A stretch of 12,119 nucleotides of DNA from Verrucomicrobiaceae bacterium. Lineage in GTDB: Bacteria; Verrucomicrobiota; Verrucomicrobiia; Verrucomicrobiales; Verrucomicrobiaceae. The position numbers and the translations under genes are program-made. Shown piece after piece: positions 1 through 7,550 of the stretch. The notes below the pieces were generated by a model, which had not been told where the DNA came from, did no database searches, and was given only the letters and a program-made list of their open reading frames with translations. Where the stretch lies: the NCBI GenBank assembly GCA_947463285.1, contig CANHTV010000069.1:1-12119 (forward strand). The letters are read 5' to 3'. Within the stretch, counting starts at the first letter, position 1. Each line of letters starts with the position of its first letter.

Positions 1-1
1 C

Positions 2-556
2 ACTCATGAGGGCATGTGTGTCCGCTGTGAAGAGGAAGACATCCGCGCTGTTGGTCGTAACAGCATCGGCGTGCGTGGTATCCGTGTGGAAGAAGGCGAT
101 TATATGATCGGCCTCGCTGCGGTGGACTTCACCAAGCAACTGCTCGTTGTTTCCGAGAACGGTCTTGGCAAGCGCACCTCGTTTGAAGAATACCGCCTCA
201 CCAATCGTGGTGGCAAAGGTGTCATCACGATGAATGTCACTGAAAAGACGGGTAAAGTCGTCGCTGCCCTTGCCGTCGCGGATTCTGATGAACTCATGCT
301 CATGACCAGTCGCGGTCAAAGTGTGCGCATTCGTGTCAGCGACATCCGTGAGACAGGTCGCAATGCTCAAGGTGTGAAGCTTATGGACCTCAAGAAGGAT
401 GAGACCATCCAAGATGTGGCCACCGTTATCGCGGAGGAGGAAGAAGCAGCGGCTACTGACGAGGCTGATGTTTCTGAAGGCAGCAGTGATGCTGAAATCA
501 CGGTCGATGCCGAAGTCTCATCAGCTGCCGAGGCGGGTGAAGCTGCGGCAGAGTAA
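2..556 (+). CDS. gyrA: DNA gyrase subunit A, C-terminal part (5' end outside window)
   Basis: GyrA is the DNA-cleaving, DNA-wrapping subunit of gyrase, which introduces negative supercoils using ATP together with GyrB. Only the last ~184 codons are present; the frame is open to the left edge, so the internal ATG at 14 is not the start. What is seen are repeats of the C-terminal beta-pinwheel: an EEDIRAVGRNSIGVRGIRV stretch, a blade with the RGGKG core, and another with a GRNAQGVKLM stretch. These match the GyrA rather than the ParC type of pinwheel in my judgement. The protein ends in an acidic, Ala-rich tail of about 40 residues with some 15 Asp/Glu and no Lys/Arg; similar acidic tails in other GyrA proteins modulate DNA wrapping. 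The gene ends in TAA and is followed 15 bases later by a hairpin terminator, so it is last in its transcript. Confidence 0.93.
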   Translation, partial: THEGMCVRCEEEDIRAVGRNSIGVRGIRVEEGDYMIGLAAVDFTKQLLVVSENGLGKRTSFEEYRLTNRGGKGVITMNVTEKTGKVVAALAVADSDELMLMTSRGQSVRIRVSDIRETGRNAQGVKLMDLKKDETIQDVATVIAEEEEAAATDEADVSEGSSDAEITVDAEVSSAAEAGEAAAE

Positions 557-571
557 TGCCGCATGAAAATC

Positions 572-603
572 GTGGAGTGATGGCGAGCATCACTCCACTT
601 TGA
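572..603 (+). terminator. Rho-independent terminator after gyrA
   Basis: An 11-base perfect stem (GTGGAGTGATG at 572-582 with CATCACTCCAC at 588-598) encloses a five-base loop GCGAG and is followed by TTT and an AT-rich stretch. It lies 15 bases after the gyrA stop and well before recD2. The T tract is short, but the perfect stem makes an intrinsic terminator the most likely reading. It implies that recD2 has its own promoter somewhere in 604-690, where I could not pick out a convincing one. Confidence 0.75.
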
Positions 604-690
604 TAGATTTCCAAGAAACGCCAATTCTGAAGAAGTCGGAGATAATCATTCCCAGAATCAAGACGCTGGCGGTATGCTACATTTGTTGTC

Positions 691-2877
691 ATGCCGCCAG
701 CTTCTTCGTCTTCAGCCTCAACCTCCGCCCAAACGCTTCGTGGGCTGGTGGAGCGTGTGGTTTATCACACCGAGGAGACGGGCTATTGCATCTTAAAGGT
801 CCTGCCGACGGGTGAGCGTGAAGCCGTCAGTCTCATTGGCAAAGCTCCGCGCGTGGTCGCTGGTGAGCAGTTTGAAGCGGTCGGTCAATGGGAGTCCACC
901 CGTGATTATGGTCAGCAGTTTAAGGCGGAATCCCTCAAGCTTACGCGTCCAGATTCCGAGGTCGGCATCGAGCGCTATCTCGGTAGCGGCTTGATCGAAG
1001 GCATTGGCCCAGCCTATGCAAAACGGATGCTGGCGAAGTTTGGCAAACGCATCTTCGACGTCATCGAAAATGAATCCGTGAAGCTCGAAGATGTCGAGGG
1101 CATCGGGCGCAAACGTAGACTGGAGATCCGCGAGTCCTGGCTGAAACAAAAGAGCCTGCATAACATCATGCTCTTTCTGCATCAGCATGGCATCAGCTCC
1201 TCTCGTGCCCTGCGGATTTACAAGACCTATGGAGACGAGGCGCTCTCGGTGCTCTCCTCGAATCCCTATCGCCTAGCGCAGGATATTCAGGGTGTCGGTT
1301 TTAAAACAGCTGATGACATCGCCTGTCAGCTTGGGCTGGCAGCAAACGCACCTGAGCGATTGCGAGCCGGGCTGCTGCATGTCTTGGAGCAGGGTGCTGA
1401 GAATGGTCACACCTGTATGCCTGAGGCTTTGACAATACAAAAAGCCATGGATCTGCTGGGCTGTGTACAGCCACTTCTGCACACGGAAGTGGAGGCCTTG
1501 ATCCTTGCCGGGCAGATGCTGAGGCTGACCCTTGAAGCGCAGCTCATGCTCTGCCTGCCTCATCTTCAAGCAGCCGAACAGAGCATCGCCAAAGCCTTGT
1601 CGTGCCTGGTTTCGCAGCCGCCAGTCTATCCGCCGGTGGACATGGTGAAGGCACTGGTCGCAGCTTCGCAAGCCACGGGTAAAAAACTCGCGCTCAGTCA
1701 GGAGGATGCTGTCAGGGCCGCTCTGGAAAATCGCTGCCTCATCATCACTGGTGGCCCCGGTGTGGGGAAGACAACCATCCTCTGCACCATCCTCAGCATT
1801 CTGCGGGATCAGGGCGTCAAAGTCACCCTCGCCGCTCCTACCGGACGCGCCGCCAAACGACTGAATGAAAGTACCGGCGTCGAGGCGAGGACCCTGCATC
1901 GCCTGCTGGAGTATCAGGGCACCGGGCAGTGGGGCCGACATCGTGGACGACCGCTCACGGGGGACCTGTTTGTGTTGGATGAATGCTCCATGATCGACAC
2001 GCCGCTGATGGCTCAGTTTCTGTCGGCCTTGCCAGCTGAAGCGCATCTGCTGCTCGTTGGTGATGCCGACCAGCTGCCCTCGGTTGGTCCCGGCATGGTT
2101 CTTCACGATCTCATCCTGAGCGGGCGTATTCCCTGTGTGCCTTTGCGGGAAATTTTCCGGCAGGCTGCCACATCCCAGATCATCACCAGCGCCCATGAGA
2201 TCAATCGCGGTCAAGTGCCAAGTCTCAAACCTCAGCGTGAGGGCGACTTCTTCTTTATCGAAGCCGGTTCACCTGAGGAAATCTCCCGCACTTTGGTCGA
2301 TCTCGTGCAGCGTCGCCTCCCAGCTCGTTATGGCTTTGATCCCGTGCGTGACATCCAGGTTCTGACTCCCATGAATCGGCAGCTGCTCGGCACACACACC
2401 TTGAATCAGCAACTGCAAAGCGCTCTGAATCCACCTAACGAATTAAAGTATGAGATCGAGCGTTTTGGTGTCAACTTTCGCGTTGGCGATAAAGTCATCC
2501 AGACACATAACAACTACGATAAAGATGTCTTTAACGGTGACATCGGCCACATCGTCAGCCTTGAGTCCGAGCCTTTAAAAATCTGTGTCCGCTTTGAAAG
2601 TGACCGTCTGGTAGATTACGAGCCCGGCGAGCTTGACGAGCTGCGTCTCGCCTACGCGATGACCATTCATAAAAGCCAGGGTAGCGAATTTTCATGCGTC
2701 GTCATTCCCGTCAGCACCCAGCACTACGTCCTTCTGGAGCGCAGCCTCATCTACACCGCCATCACCCGTGCGAGGAAGCTGGTCGTCCTCGTCGGAGATC
2801 CTCGTGCACTGACGCTGGCTGTTTCTCGTCAGGAAAGCCGCAAACGATGGACCGGGCTGCGGCACATCATGGCGTGA
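691..2877 (+). CDS. recD2: RecD2-type ATP-dependent DNA helicase (YrrC family)
   Basis: RecD2 is a 5'-3' superfamily 1B DNA helicase of bacteria, acting alone rather than in RecBCD, and linked to repair and replication-fork maintenance. The 728-residue length fits the family. Seen in order: an N-terminal OB-like region (about 15-85); helix-hairpin-helix segments around GIGPAYAKRM (about 103-117), VEGIGRKRR (about 134-142) and IQGVGFKTAD (about 199-208); Walker A GGPGVGKTT with Lys360; Walker B LDECS with Asp430-Glu431; GDADQLPSVGPG at 457-468; and a C-terminal UvrD-like domain with TIHKSQGSEF (658-667) and the TAITRAR motif (689-695) carrying the arginine fingers. All key residues are intact. 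The ATG at 691 starts a Ser/Ala-rich leader before the conserved core; a slightly later start cannot be excluded. No Shine-Dalgarno sequence precedes it. It is isolated behind the gyrA terminator and converges on the propeller gene. Confidence 0.94.
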   Translation: MPPASSSSASTSAQTLRGLVERVVYHTEETGYCILKVLPTGEREAVSLIGKAPRVVAGEQFEAVGQWESTRDYGQQFKAESLKLTRPDSEVGIERYLGSGLIEGIGPAYAKRMLAKFGKRIFDVIENESVKLEDVEGIGRKRRLEIRESWLKQKSLHNIMLFLHQHGISSSRALRIYKTYGDEALSVLSSNPYRLAQDIQGVGFKTADDIACQLGLAANAPERLRAGLLHVLEQGAENGHTCMPEALTIQKAMDLLGCVQPLLHTEVEALILAGQMLRLTLEAQLMLCLPHLQAAEQSIAKALSCLVSQPPVYPPVDMVKALVAASQATGKKLALSQEDAVRAALENRCLIITGGPGVGKTTILCTILSILRDQGVKVTLAAPTGRAAKRLNESTGVEARTLHRLLEYQGTGQWGRHRGRPLTGDLFVLDECSMIDTPLMAQFLSALPAEAHLLLVGDADQLPSVGPGMVLHDLILSGRIPCVPLREIFRQAATSQIITSAHEINRGQVPSLKPQREGDFFFIEAGSPEEISRTLVDLVQRRLPARYGFDPVRDIQVLTPMNRQLLGTHTLNQQLQSALNPPNELKYEIERFGVNFRVGDKVIQTHNNYDKDVFNGDIGHIVSLESEPLKICVRFESDRLVDYEPGELDELRLAYAMTIHKSQGSEFSCVVIPVSTQHYVLLERSLIYTAITRARKLVVLVGDPRALTLAVSRQESRKRWTGLRHIMA

Positions 2878-2892
2878 AAGATCATAGTCTGA

Positions 2893-3058
2893 ATTATTCA
2901 TGAACATCGTTGCGAAACCGCTCAAAAGCTTGAGGTCGCAAGGCGGGTGTTGTTTTGAAAGGCTAAGTGTATTGGTAGATACTCGAAGCTTTTCAAAACA
3001 AGCCCAACGCTGCAGAATCGGGGTTTTCAGCGTATGTAGTAGAAGGCTCATGAATAAT
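2893..3058. repeat. Palindromic element with 11-base terminal inverted repeats (possible MITE or structured RNA)
   Basis: ATTATTCATGA at 2893-2903 is matched by its exact complement TCATGAATAAT at 3048-3058, bounding 166 bases with no plausible gene. Inside lie three hairpins. Left: TTGCGA 2910-2915 pairs with TCGCAA 2936-2941, around CTCAA 2921-2925 with TTGAG 2930-2934. Centre: a 15-pair stem at 2950-3001. Right: ACGCTG 3007-3012 pairs with CAGCGT 3028-3033. This architecture suits a non-autonomous inverted-repeat element, a decayed IS end, or a structured RNA. I see no target-site duplication in the flanks, so insertion is not proven. It starts 15 bases after the recD2 stop and might also end or stabilise that transcript. 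Confidence 0.55.
2945..3005. repeat. Long central hairpin of the palindromic element
   Basis: TTGTTTTGAAAGGCT (2950-2964) pairs with AGCTTTTCAAAACAA (2987-3001) over 15 positions, with one G-U wobble (2961 with 2990) and otherwise perfect. Past a small internal loop, GGG 2945-2947 can pair with CCC 3003-3005. The 22-base loop can fold further (AGTGT with ATACT). There is no T tract after the stem, so it is not a classical terminator. On the opposite strand the wobble becomes an A-C mismatch, so the RNA fold is better on the plus strand. Confidence 0.65.
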
Positions 3059-3494
3059 CCCGGCTAGAAGTTGGGTTGGCCGAAAAACTCACTTTAAGAA
3101 ACACTGCTGCTGGTGCTCATCCATGGTGCTGAAGGATGTCTTAACCAACTTTCTGACTCACGGCAGGATCAGTACAAGGGTCCTTTTTTCACCAGATCAT
3201 GAAGTTAAATTGGTTCTCGTCCATCCGTGGCATTCACAGTTCATGGCTGACGAAAGTTTACGGATGGATGAGACTTGCAGGAGGATAGCTGACGGCATAA
3301 TCGCCTTCCTTTTCCTGAAGATGCCAGTATTTCGAACCCACAATGTTCAGGTTGATAAAGAAAGGTTATTCGTCCCCTTCCTTTGACCTCAATGTCTGCA
3401 GGAGCATCTTGATTTAGGGCTGGAAAACGCACCACCGTCGGGCAGGCTCCCCTAGGGGCCTTCGATCCATGGACCGTTCTATTTTCAAGAGGCT
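3059..3494. other. Intergenic region with no supported gene
   Basis: This stretch separates the palindromic element from the 3' end of the propeller gene. An open frame at 3123-3386 (87 codons, plus strand) has no recognisable domain, no ribosome binding site, and lies convergent to the next gene; I do not call it. A small palindrome CCCCTAGGGG near 3450 is too compact to be a strong terminator for the minus-strand gene. The only other structure noticed is a 15-base direct repeat shared with the end of the propeller gene, listed separately. Confidence 0.5.
3118..3132. repeat. 15-base direct repeat, copy 1 (intergenic)
   Basis: CATCCATGGTGCTGA occurs here and again at 3521-3535 inside the 3' end of the minus-strand propeller gene. 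The flanks are only loosely alike (both are preceded by a CACTGC-containing segment), so this may be a remnant of a small duplication or chance. Confidence 0.4.
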
Positions 3495-6400
3495 TCACTT
3501 CCCAAAGCACTGCACGCGTCCATCCATGGTGCTGACATACACGCGGCCCTGCGCCACGGTGATGCCATCCCAAACGGGGGGGCTGGTGAGTTCGAGGCCG
3601 GTGGATTGCTCGCCGGTTTCGGTGTTCACGGCCCACATTTTGGCACCGCGGCGGCCTTCGAGGGCTTCGTTTTGTTCGTTGAGCTCTTTGAGGATTTCGG
3701 GGTCTTTGGCGGCGAGACGTTCGAAGGCGTATTCTTCGTCGATGGTATCAGGAGCGCCGCTGACGAGGACGGTTTTGCCAGCCAATGCCATGCTGCGGGC
3801 GACGATGGGCACGAAGCGATCCCAGGTGTGCTTCACGAAGCTGCCTGCGCCGCCTTTGCCACCCTTGCCACCACCGGCGGGTTTGAACCACAGGGCGGCT
3901 CCGACCTTGCCTTTGCCGGTTTCGACACCTGCGCCGATACCGTGGGCGGTGTTGGCGGAGCTGTCGCGGCTGTCGCCGTTGTCGAAATTGCAGATGAGGA
4001 CGGCGTCGGCGGGTTTGGAGTCGGGGGCTTCAAAGCGCTGCTGAACTTCGGCAGCGGTGAGGGCTTTATGATAGAGGGCGAACTGATCGAGTAGGCCGCT
4101 GAAACCTCCGGCACTGCCTTCGGCGGCTCCATCGCCGTTGCCGAGATACATGGGGCGGGCGGGTTTGCCAGCGATGAGGTCGCTGCTGCCTTCGGCGACG
4201 AGTTTGCCGTCGATGTAGAGGCTAAGCTTTTTGTCTGTGGCGAGCGTACCGACGAGGTGGTGCCAGCCTTCGGTGAGGGCCTCGGCAGAGACGATGGTCA
4301 CGAGTTTACTGGCGCTGCGGATGTGGAGCTGCGGTTTCTTTTCGCGAATGTCGAGGGCGATTCCCTGTTGTGGTCCACCATGGTGCAAAACAGTGCCGTT
4401 GGCGGTATCGGGCAAAACCCAAGCTTCGACCGAAATGGCGGTCTGGGTGGGATCGAGCGCTTCATGATCGGGGAAGAGCACGGAGCCGGGGATGGGGGCA
4501 TTGGCGACTACTGCGGGGGCACCTTTGCCCTTTCCTTTGCCTTTACCCTCCGCCTTGGCGTTCTTTTTCGCGCCTTTGCCTTCTTTGACGAGGGCTGGAG
4601 GCTGCACGGCGAGCGGCTGACCATCGGGGCCTAAAACGAGGCTGTTGCCCTTGCGCTCGGTGGTGGCTCCTTCGGTGGTGAAGGACTCTTCCGGTGGCGT
4701 CTTCGGCGTGGAGAAGAGGGTGTACTCCATCGTCGTGGTCCATTTGTAATATTGGGCCTCGCGACCATACGAGTACACGTTTTTGTCGTCGTGGACGAGA
4801 ATGCGGCCTGCGGGAGCATATTTGCCGGCTTGATAATAGCCGCTGTGACCTCCAGCGAAGCTCTTGCCATAGACCCAGTAGCTGCGGTGGAAGTTCGAGT
4901 CGTCGAGGAAGCCCATGGGGGCGAATAGATGAGCGCCTTCACCTTTATGGGCGCCGCCTTGTTTGTCGAAATCACCGCTGACAGGGCCGACTTCGACGCG
5001 TTTGCCGTCTCCGATGATTTTTTGCGTGCGGAGGTAGGTCCACTTGCCGTCGCTGCTGAGGATGTCGTTGAGGGCGACGGGCATCTGAAGCGATTTGTGG
5101 CGATCATTGAGGTCGCCTCCGGTTTCGGGGTCTTTGTCGTCGTAGTTTTGCTTCACGCGCATCTCGCCGGTTTTCGCATCGAGTCGGTAGAACCACAGAC
5201 CGCCGTCTAGGAAGCAGGAGTGACCGGCGATGCAGCTCACGAGGCCGTTTTCAACCAAGACACTGCCGTGCACGGGCCACACGCTCTCCATCATTTCCCA
5301 GGCTCCATGACTGAGCATGACGGGCGCGGCCTGGAACTTCCAAACAAGCGCTCCATCGGTGGCGCGAACGCAATAGACCTGGCCGTCTTTGCCGCCAAAG
5401 AACACGCGGCCTTTCCAATATGTCGGCGGTGAGTCGATGCGGCCACCGGCGATGAAATGCCACGCGGGTTTGCCGGTGGCGGCGTCAAAGGCATGCAGCG
5501 TGTGCTTATCGACCTCGCTGACAAAGGTGAGGCCTGCGGCGGTGGTGGTGGTGCTGAGTGGAGGCGTGAGTTTGACCTCCCAGGCCATGGCGAGATCCTT
5601 TTTGAGATCACTCTTCGCCGCGCCACTGCGGGCGTTGTCGCTGCGATAAGTCGGCCAGTCTTCGCTGCTGGCTTCTTTTTCGTCGATGGCATCGGCATAC
5701 GCAGGGCCTTTCACCAGGCGCTGATCGTCAGGCGTATTCGCAGGCATCGGGTAACGCGGTGCGCTGGCCATGACGGCCATGCCATCGAGCTTTGCCTCGG
5801 GGTAACAAGCGCAGTTGTGAGGTCCGGCATAGGTCAGGCCGTTCGCGGGCATCACGCCATAAAGACAAGCACCACGCACCCAGTGATTGAGGTCCCAGTG
5901 CTGCTTTTCCATATCGACATACTCGATGCCGGTGCGGCTGGGGATGATGTATTTCTCCGTCGCTTTGCCCATGTAGCAGCGATGATGGAACCAGTAGGTG
6001 CCCTCTGGCACGTCGGGGAAGAAGCTCTTCTTTTTCTCACCAGTGAGCGGGTCAAAGCCGCGATACTCGCCGCTTTGATTGCCGTTCATGTTACCGGAAT
6101 TCCATACGAGGCCCTGGGCAACGATGACGTCCTCCAAGCTGCGGTAACCGCTCTTTTCATGCGGTGCGGTCCAGATGTCTTTGCCCGTTTCGGCATTCAT
6201 GCCCTTCATCGCGCCATCACCACCGGCGTAGATGATCACGTCGTTGTGTAGGAGGATGCGCGGGGCAAAATTGAACTCATAAAGCTGACGGCGTTTGGTT
6301 GGGTCGGTGGTGAATTTCACCTCGCCGGTCTTCGCGTCGCGGGCGGCGATACCGTCGCCGTTGTAATAAACGAGGCGTTTGTCATCGATGGCCAGCGTAA

Positions 6401-7487
6401 CGGGCGCGATGCGGTCTTCTTGCTGCCAGAGCGTCTTGCCGCTCTCGGCATCAATGGCGAAAAGATGGCGCGGTTTGCCGTCCCAATTGAACTCGGTCTC
6501 CACGCGCTTCTGGTCGCTCTGCTGCTTCACGGCGAAGTCTTTGTTCAGCACCCACGGCTCCTTGTTCACGAGGGCGAAGATGGTGCCGTTGCGCATGATC
6601 AACTCTTCCGCGCCTTTGGTTTGCTCATAGACGCGGATGACCTTGCCCGTGGCTCCATCGAGGCATGAAATCGGGTCCGCGATGCCCATGGTGACATACA
6701 CTTTGTCGCCGATGGCCACGATGCGGCGCGTGAGCTGCGTGGGTCCGGACTTCAGCGGCCAAAGATGCGTGCTCCACTCCGGGATCGGCTTTTTCCAAAG
6801 CACGGTGCCGTTGAAAGCGTCACGCGCGATCAGCACAAACTTCGCCGGCATCAGGATCGAGATGCGGCTGCCCTCGTCGATGATGTAATAGATGCGGCCG
6901 CCGGCGCTGACCTTTGCACTGACCGATGACATGCGGTCATGGTGACGGCTCCAGCGCGGATTTCCCACCCACTGCATGCGTGAGGGTGGCCCGACGAGCA
7001 TGTCCTTCGACGTGGGATTGCCCTTCGAGTCGTAAGCGTAGTGTGTCCACTCATCCATGTCCTTCGGCCAGGGTTTGGTGACTTTTTCCCAGCCGCCGCC
7101 CTTTTTGATCATCGCCACGCCTAGCGGCGTCAGCACCCGGTCGATCTCCTTTTTGGAAACGGCGGCCGCGTCCTCAATGACGAGCAGGTTCACGTAATTC
7201 TCGATGTAGGGCAGGTGCTTGCCATTCCACTCGGAAACCGCCACAGCACCATAACCGCCCGATTTGGAAATCGACTCACGGATGGTGCTGACAGCGCCCG
7301 CATTCGTCGTGAGGCCCTGGACTTGGTAGGAATCATTCGCCCGCAGTTTTTGCGTCACCGTGCCGTCCCCACAACCGACATGGACCACAATGCCGCCTTT
7401 AACGCCGGATTGAGCCAAGATGTCTGAGGCTTCGTCAGCGAAGAGCGGAGAGCAGAGGGCGAAGAGAAAGAAGGCAAAGCGTTTCAT
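3495..7487 (-). CDS. Exported PQQ-type beta-propeller protein with methyltransferase-like N-terminus and LamG-like insertion
   Basis: A 1330-residue protein of unknown function. Residues 1-17 form a Sec signal peptide (Lys-Arg, hydrophobic core, LFA cleavage before Asp18); Cys12 is not in a good lipobox. Residues ~20-130 resemble a class I SAM-methyltransferase fold: VHVGCGDGT (35-43) looks like the SAM-binding glycine loop, and LPYIENYVNLLV (92-103) like the later strand. From ~150 a BamB/PQQ-like propeller follows, with recurrent blade motifs such as DAESGKTLW, NAETGKDIW, DAATGKPAW and TDGALVWKF. Cys541, Cys559 and Cys561 form a clustered Cys motif. A Lys/Gly/Ala-rich linker (~969-991) leads to a LamG/concanavalin-like domain (~1000-1150), another Gly/Lys-rich stretch, then a final blade (KMWAVNTETGEQ to GRVQCFGK). 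I infer a cell-surface or periplasmic binding or scaffold role; quinone-dependent catalysis is not shown. It lies 63 bases downstream of mnmE and may be read through from it. No Shine-Dalgarno is seen. Confidence 0.85.
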   Translation of the reverse strand: MKRFAFFLFALCSPLFADEASDILAQSGVKGGIVVHVGCGDGTVTQKLRANDSYQVQGLTTNAGAVSTIRESISKSGGYGAVAVSEWNGKHLPYIENYVNLLVIEDAAAVSKKEIDRVLTPLGVAMIKKGGGWEKVTKPWPKDMDEWTHYAYDSKGNPTSKDMLVGPPSRMQWVGNPRWSRHHDRMSSVSAKVSAGGRIYYIIDEGSRISILMPAKFVLIARDAFNGTVLWKKPIPEWSTHLWPLKSGPTQLTRRIVAIGDKVYVTMGIADPISCLDGATGKVIRVYEQTKGAEELIMRNGTIFALVNKEPWVLNKDFAVKQQSDQKRVETEFNWDGKPRHLFAIDAESGKTLWQQEDRIAPVTLAIDDKRLVYYNGDGIAARDAKTGEVKFTTDPTKRRQLYEFNFAPRILLHNDVIIYAGGDGAMKGMNAETGKDIWTAPHEKSGYRSLEDVIVAQGLVWNSGNMNGNQSGEYRGFDPLTGEKKKSFFPDVPEGTYWFHHRCYMGKATEKYIIPSRTGIEYVDMEKQHWDLNHWVRGACLYGVMPANGLTYAGPHNCACYPEAKLDGMAVMASAPRYPMPANTPDDQRLVKGPAYADAIDEKEASSEDWPTYRSDNARSGAAKSDLKKDLAMAWEVKLTPPLSTTTTAAGLTFVSEVDKHTLHAFDAATGKPAWHFIAGGRIDSPPTYWKGRVFFGGKDGQVYCVRATDGALVWKFQAAPVMLSHGAWEMMESVWPVHGSVLVENGLVSCIAGHSCFLDGGLWFYRLDAKTGEMRVKQNYDDKDPETGGDLNDRHKSLQMPVALNDILSSDGKWTYLRTQKIIGDGKRVEVGPVSGDFDKQGGAHKGEGAHLFAPMGFLDDSNFHRSYWVYGKSFAGGHSGYYQAGKYAPAGRILVHDDKNVYSYGREAQYYKWTTTMEYTLFSTPKTPPEESFTTEGATTERKGNSLVLGPDGQPLAVQPPALVKEGKGAKKNAKAEGKGKGKGKGAPAVVANAPIPGSVLFPDHEALDPTQTAISVEAWVLPDTANGTVLHHGGPQQGIALDIREKKPQLHIRSASKLVTIVSAEALTEGWHHLVGTLATDKKLSLYIDGKLVAEGSSDLIAGKPARPMYLGNGDGAAEGSAGGFSGLLDQFALYHKALTAAEVQQRFEAPDSKPADAVLICNFDNGDSRDSSANTAHGIGAGVETGKGKVGAALWFKPAGGGKGGKGGAGSFVKHTWDRFVPIVARSMALAGKTVLVSGAPDTIDEEYAFERLAAKDPEILKELNEQNEALEGRRGAKMWAVNTETGEQSTGLELTSPPVWDGITVAQGRVYVSTMDGRVQCFGK
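3521..3535. repeat. 15-base direct repeat, copy 2 (within propeller gene)
   Basis: Second copy of CATCCATGGTGCTGA, here coding on the minus strand for part of VSTMDGRV near the protein's C-terminus. See copy 1 at 3118-3132. Confidence 0.4.
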
Positions 7488-7550
7488 GCGAGCGGCCTGA
7501 AACGCAGTGGGGCAGGGGAGCTTTCAATGAAGATGACTTTAACCAGTAAC

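Noticed and set aside
1273..2214. 313-codon open frame antisense to recD2
   Set aside because: It lies wholly opposite the conserved helicase motifs and its product looks like a typical shadow translation rich in Gln, His and Arg.
2945..3005. Central hairpin as a Rho-independent terminator of recD2
   Set aside because: The stem is long but is followed by AGCCC-type sequence instead of a T tract, and it sits within a larger palindromic element.
2893..3058. Integron attC site
   Set aside because: The element is palindromic, but I do not see the paired GTTRRRY/RYYYAAC core sites or any integrase or cassette array.
3123..3386. 87-codon plus-strand open frame in the gap between recD2 and the propeller gene
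   Set aside because: No recognisable domain, no ribosome binding site and no compositional support. It could be real only if conserved in relatives.
4513..4580. Lys/Gly codon run as a DNA tandem repeat or frameshift-prone array
   Set aside because: The repeat is short and irregular at the DNA level and the reading frame is continuous; it is better read as a low-complexity protein linker.
5457..6251. 264-codon plus-strand open frame opposite the propeller gene
   Set aside because: A shadow of the GC-rich minus-strand gene; the opposite frame carries clear propeller motifs.
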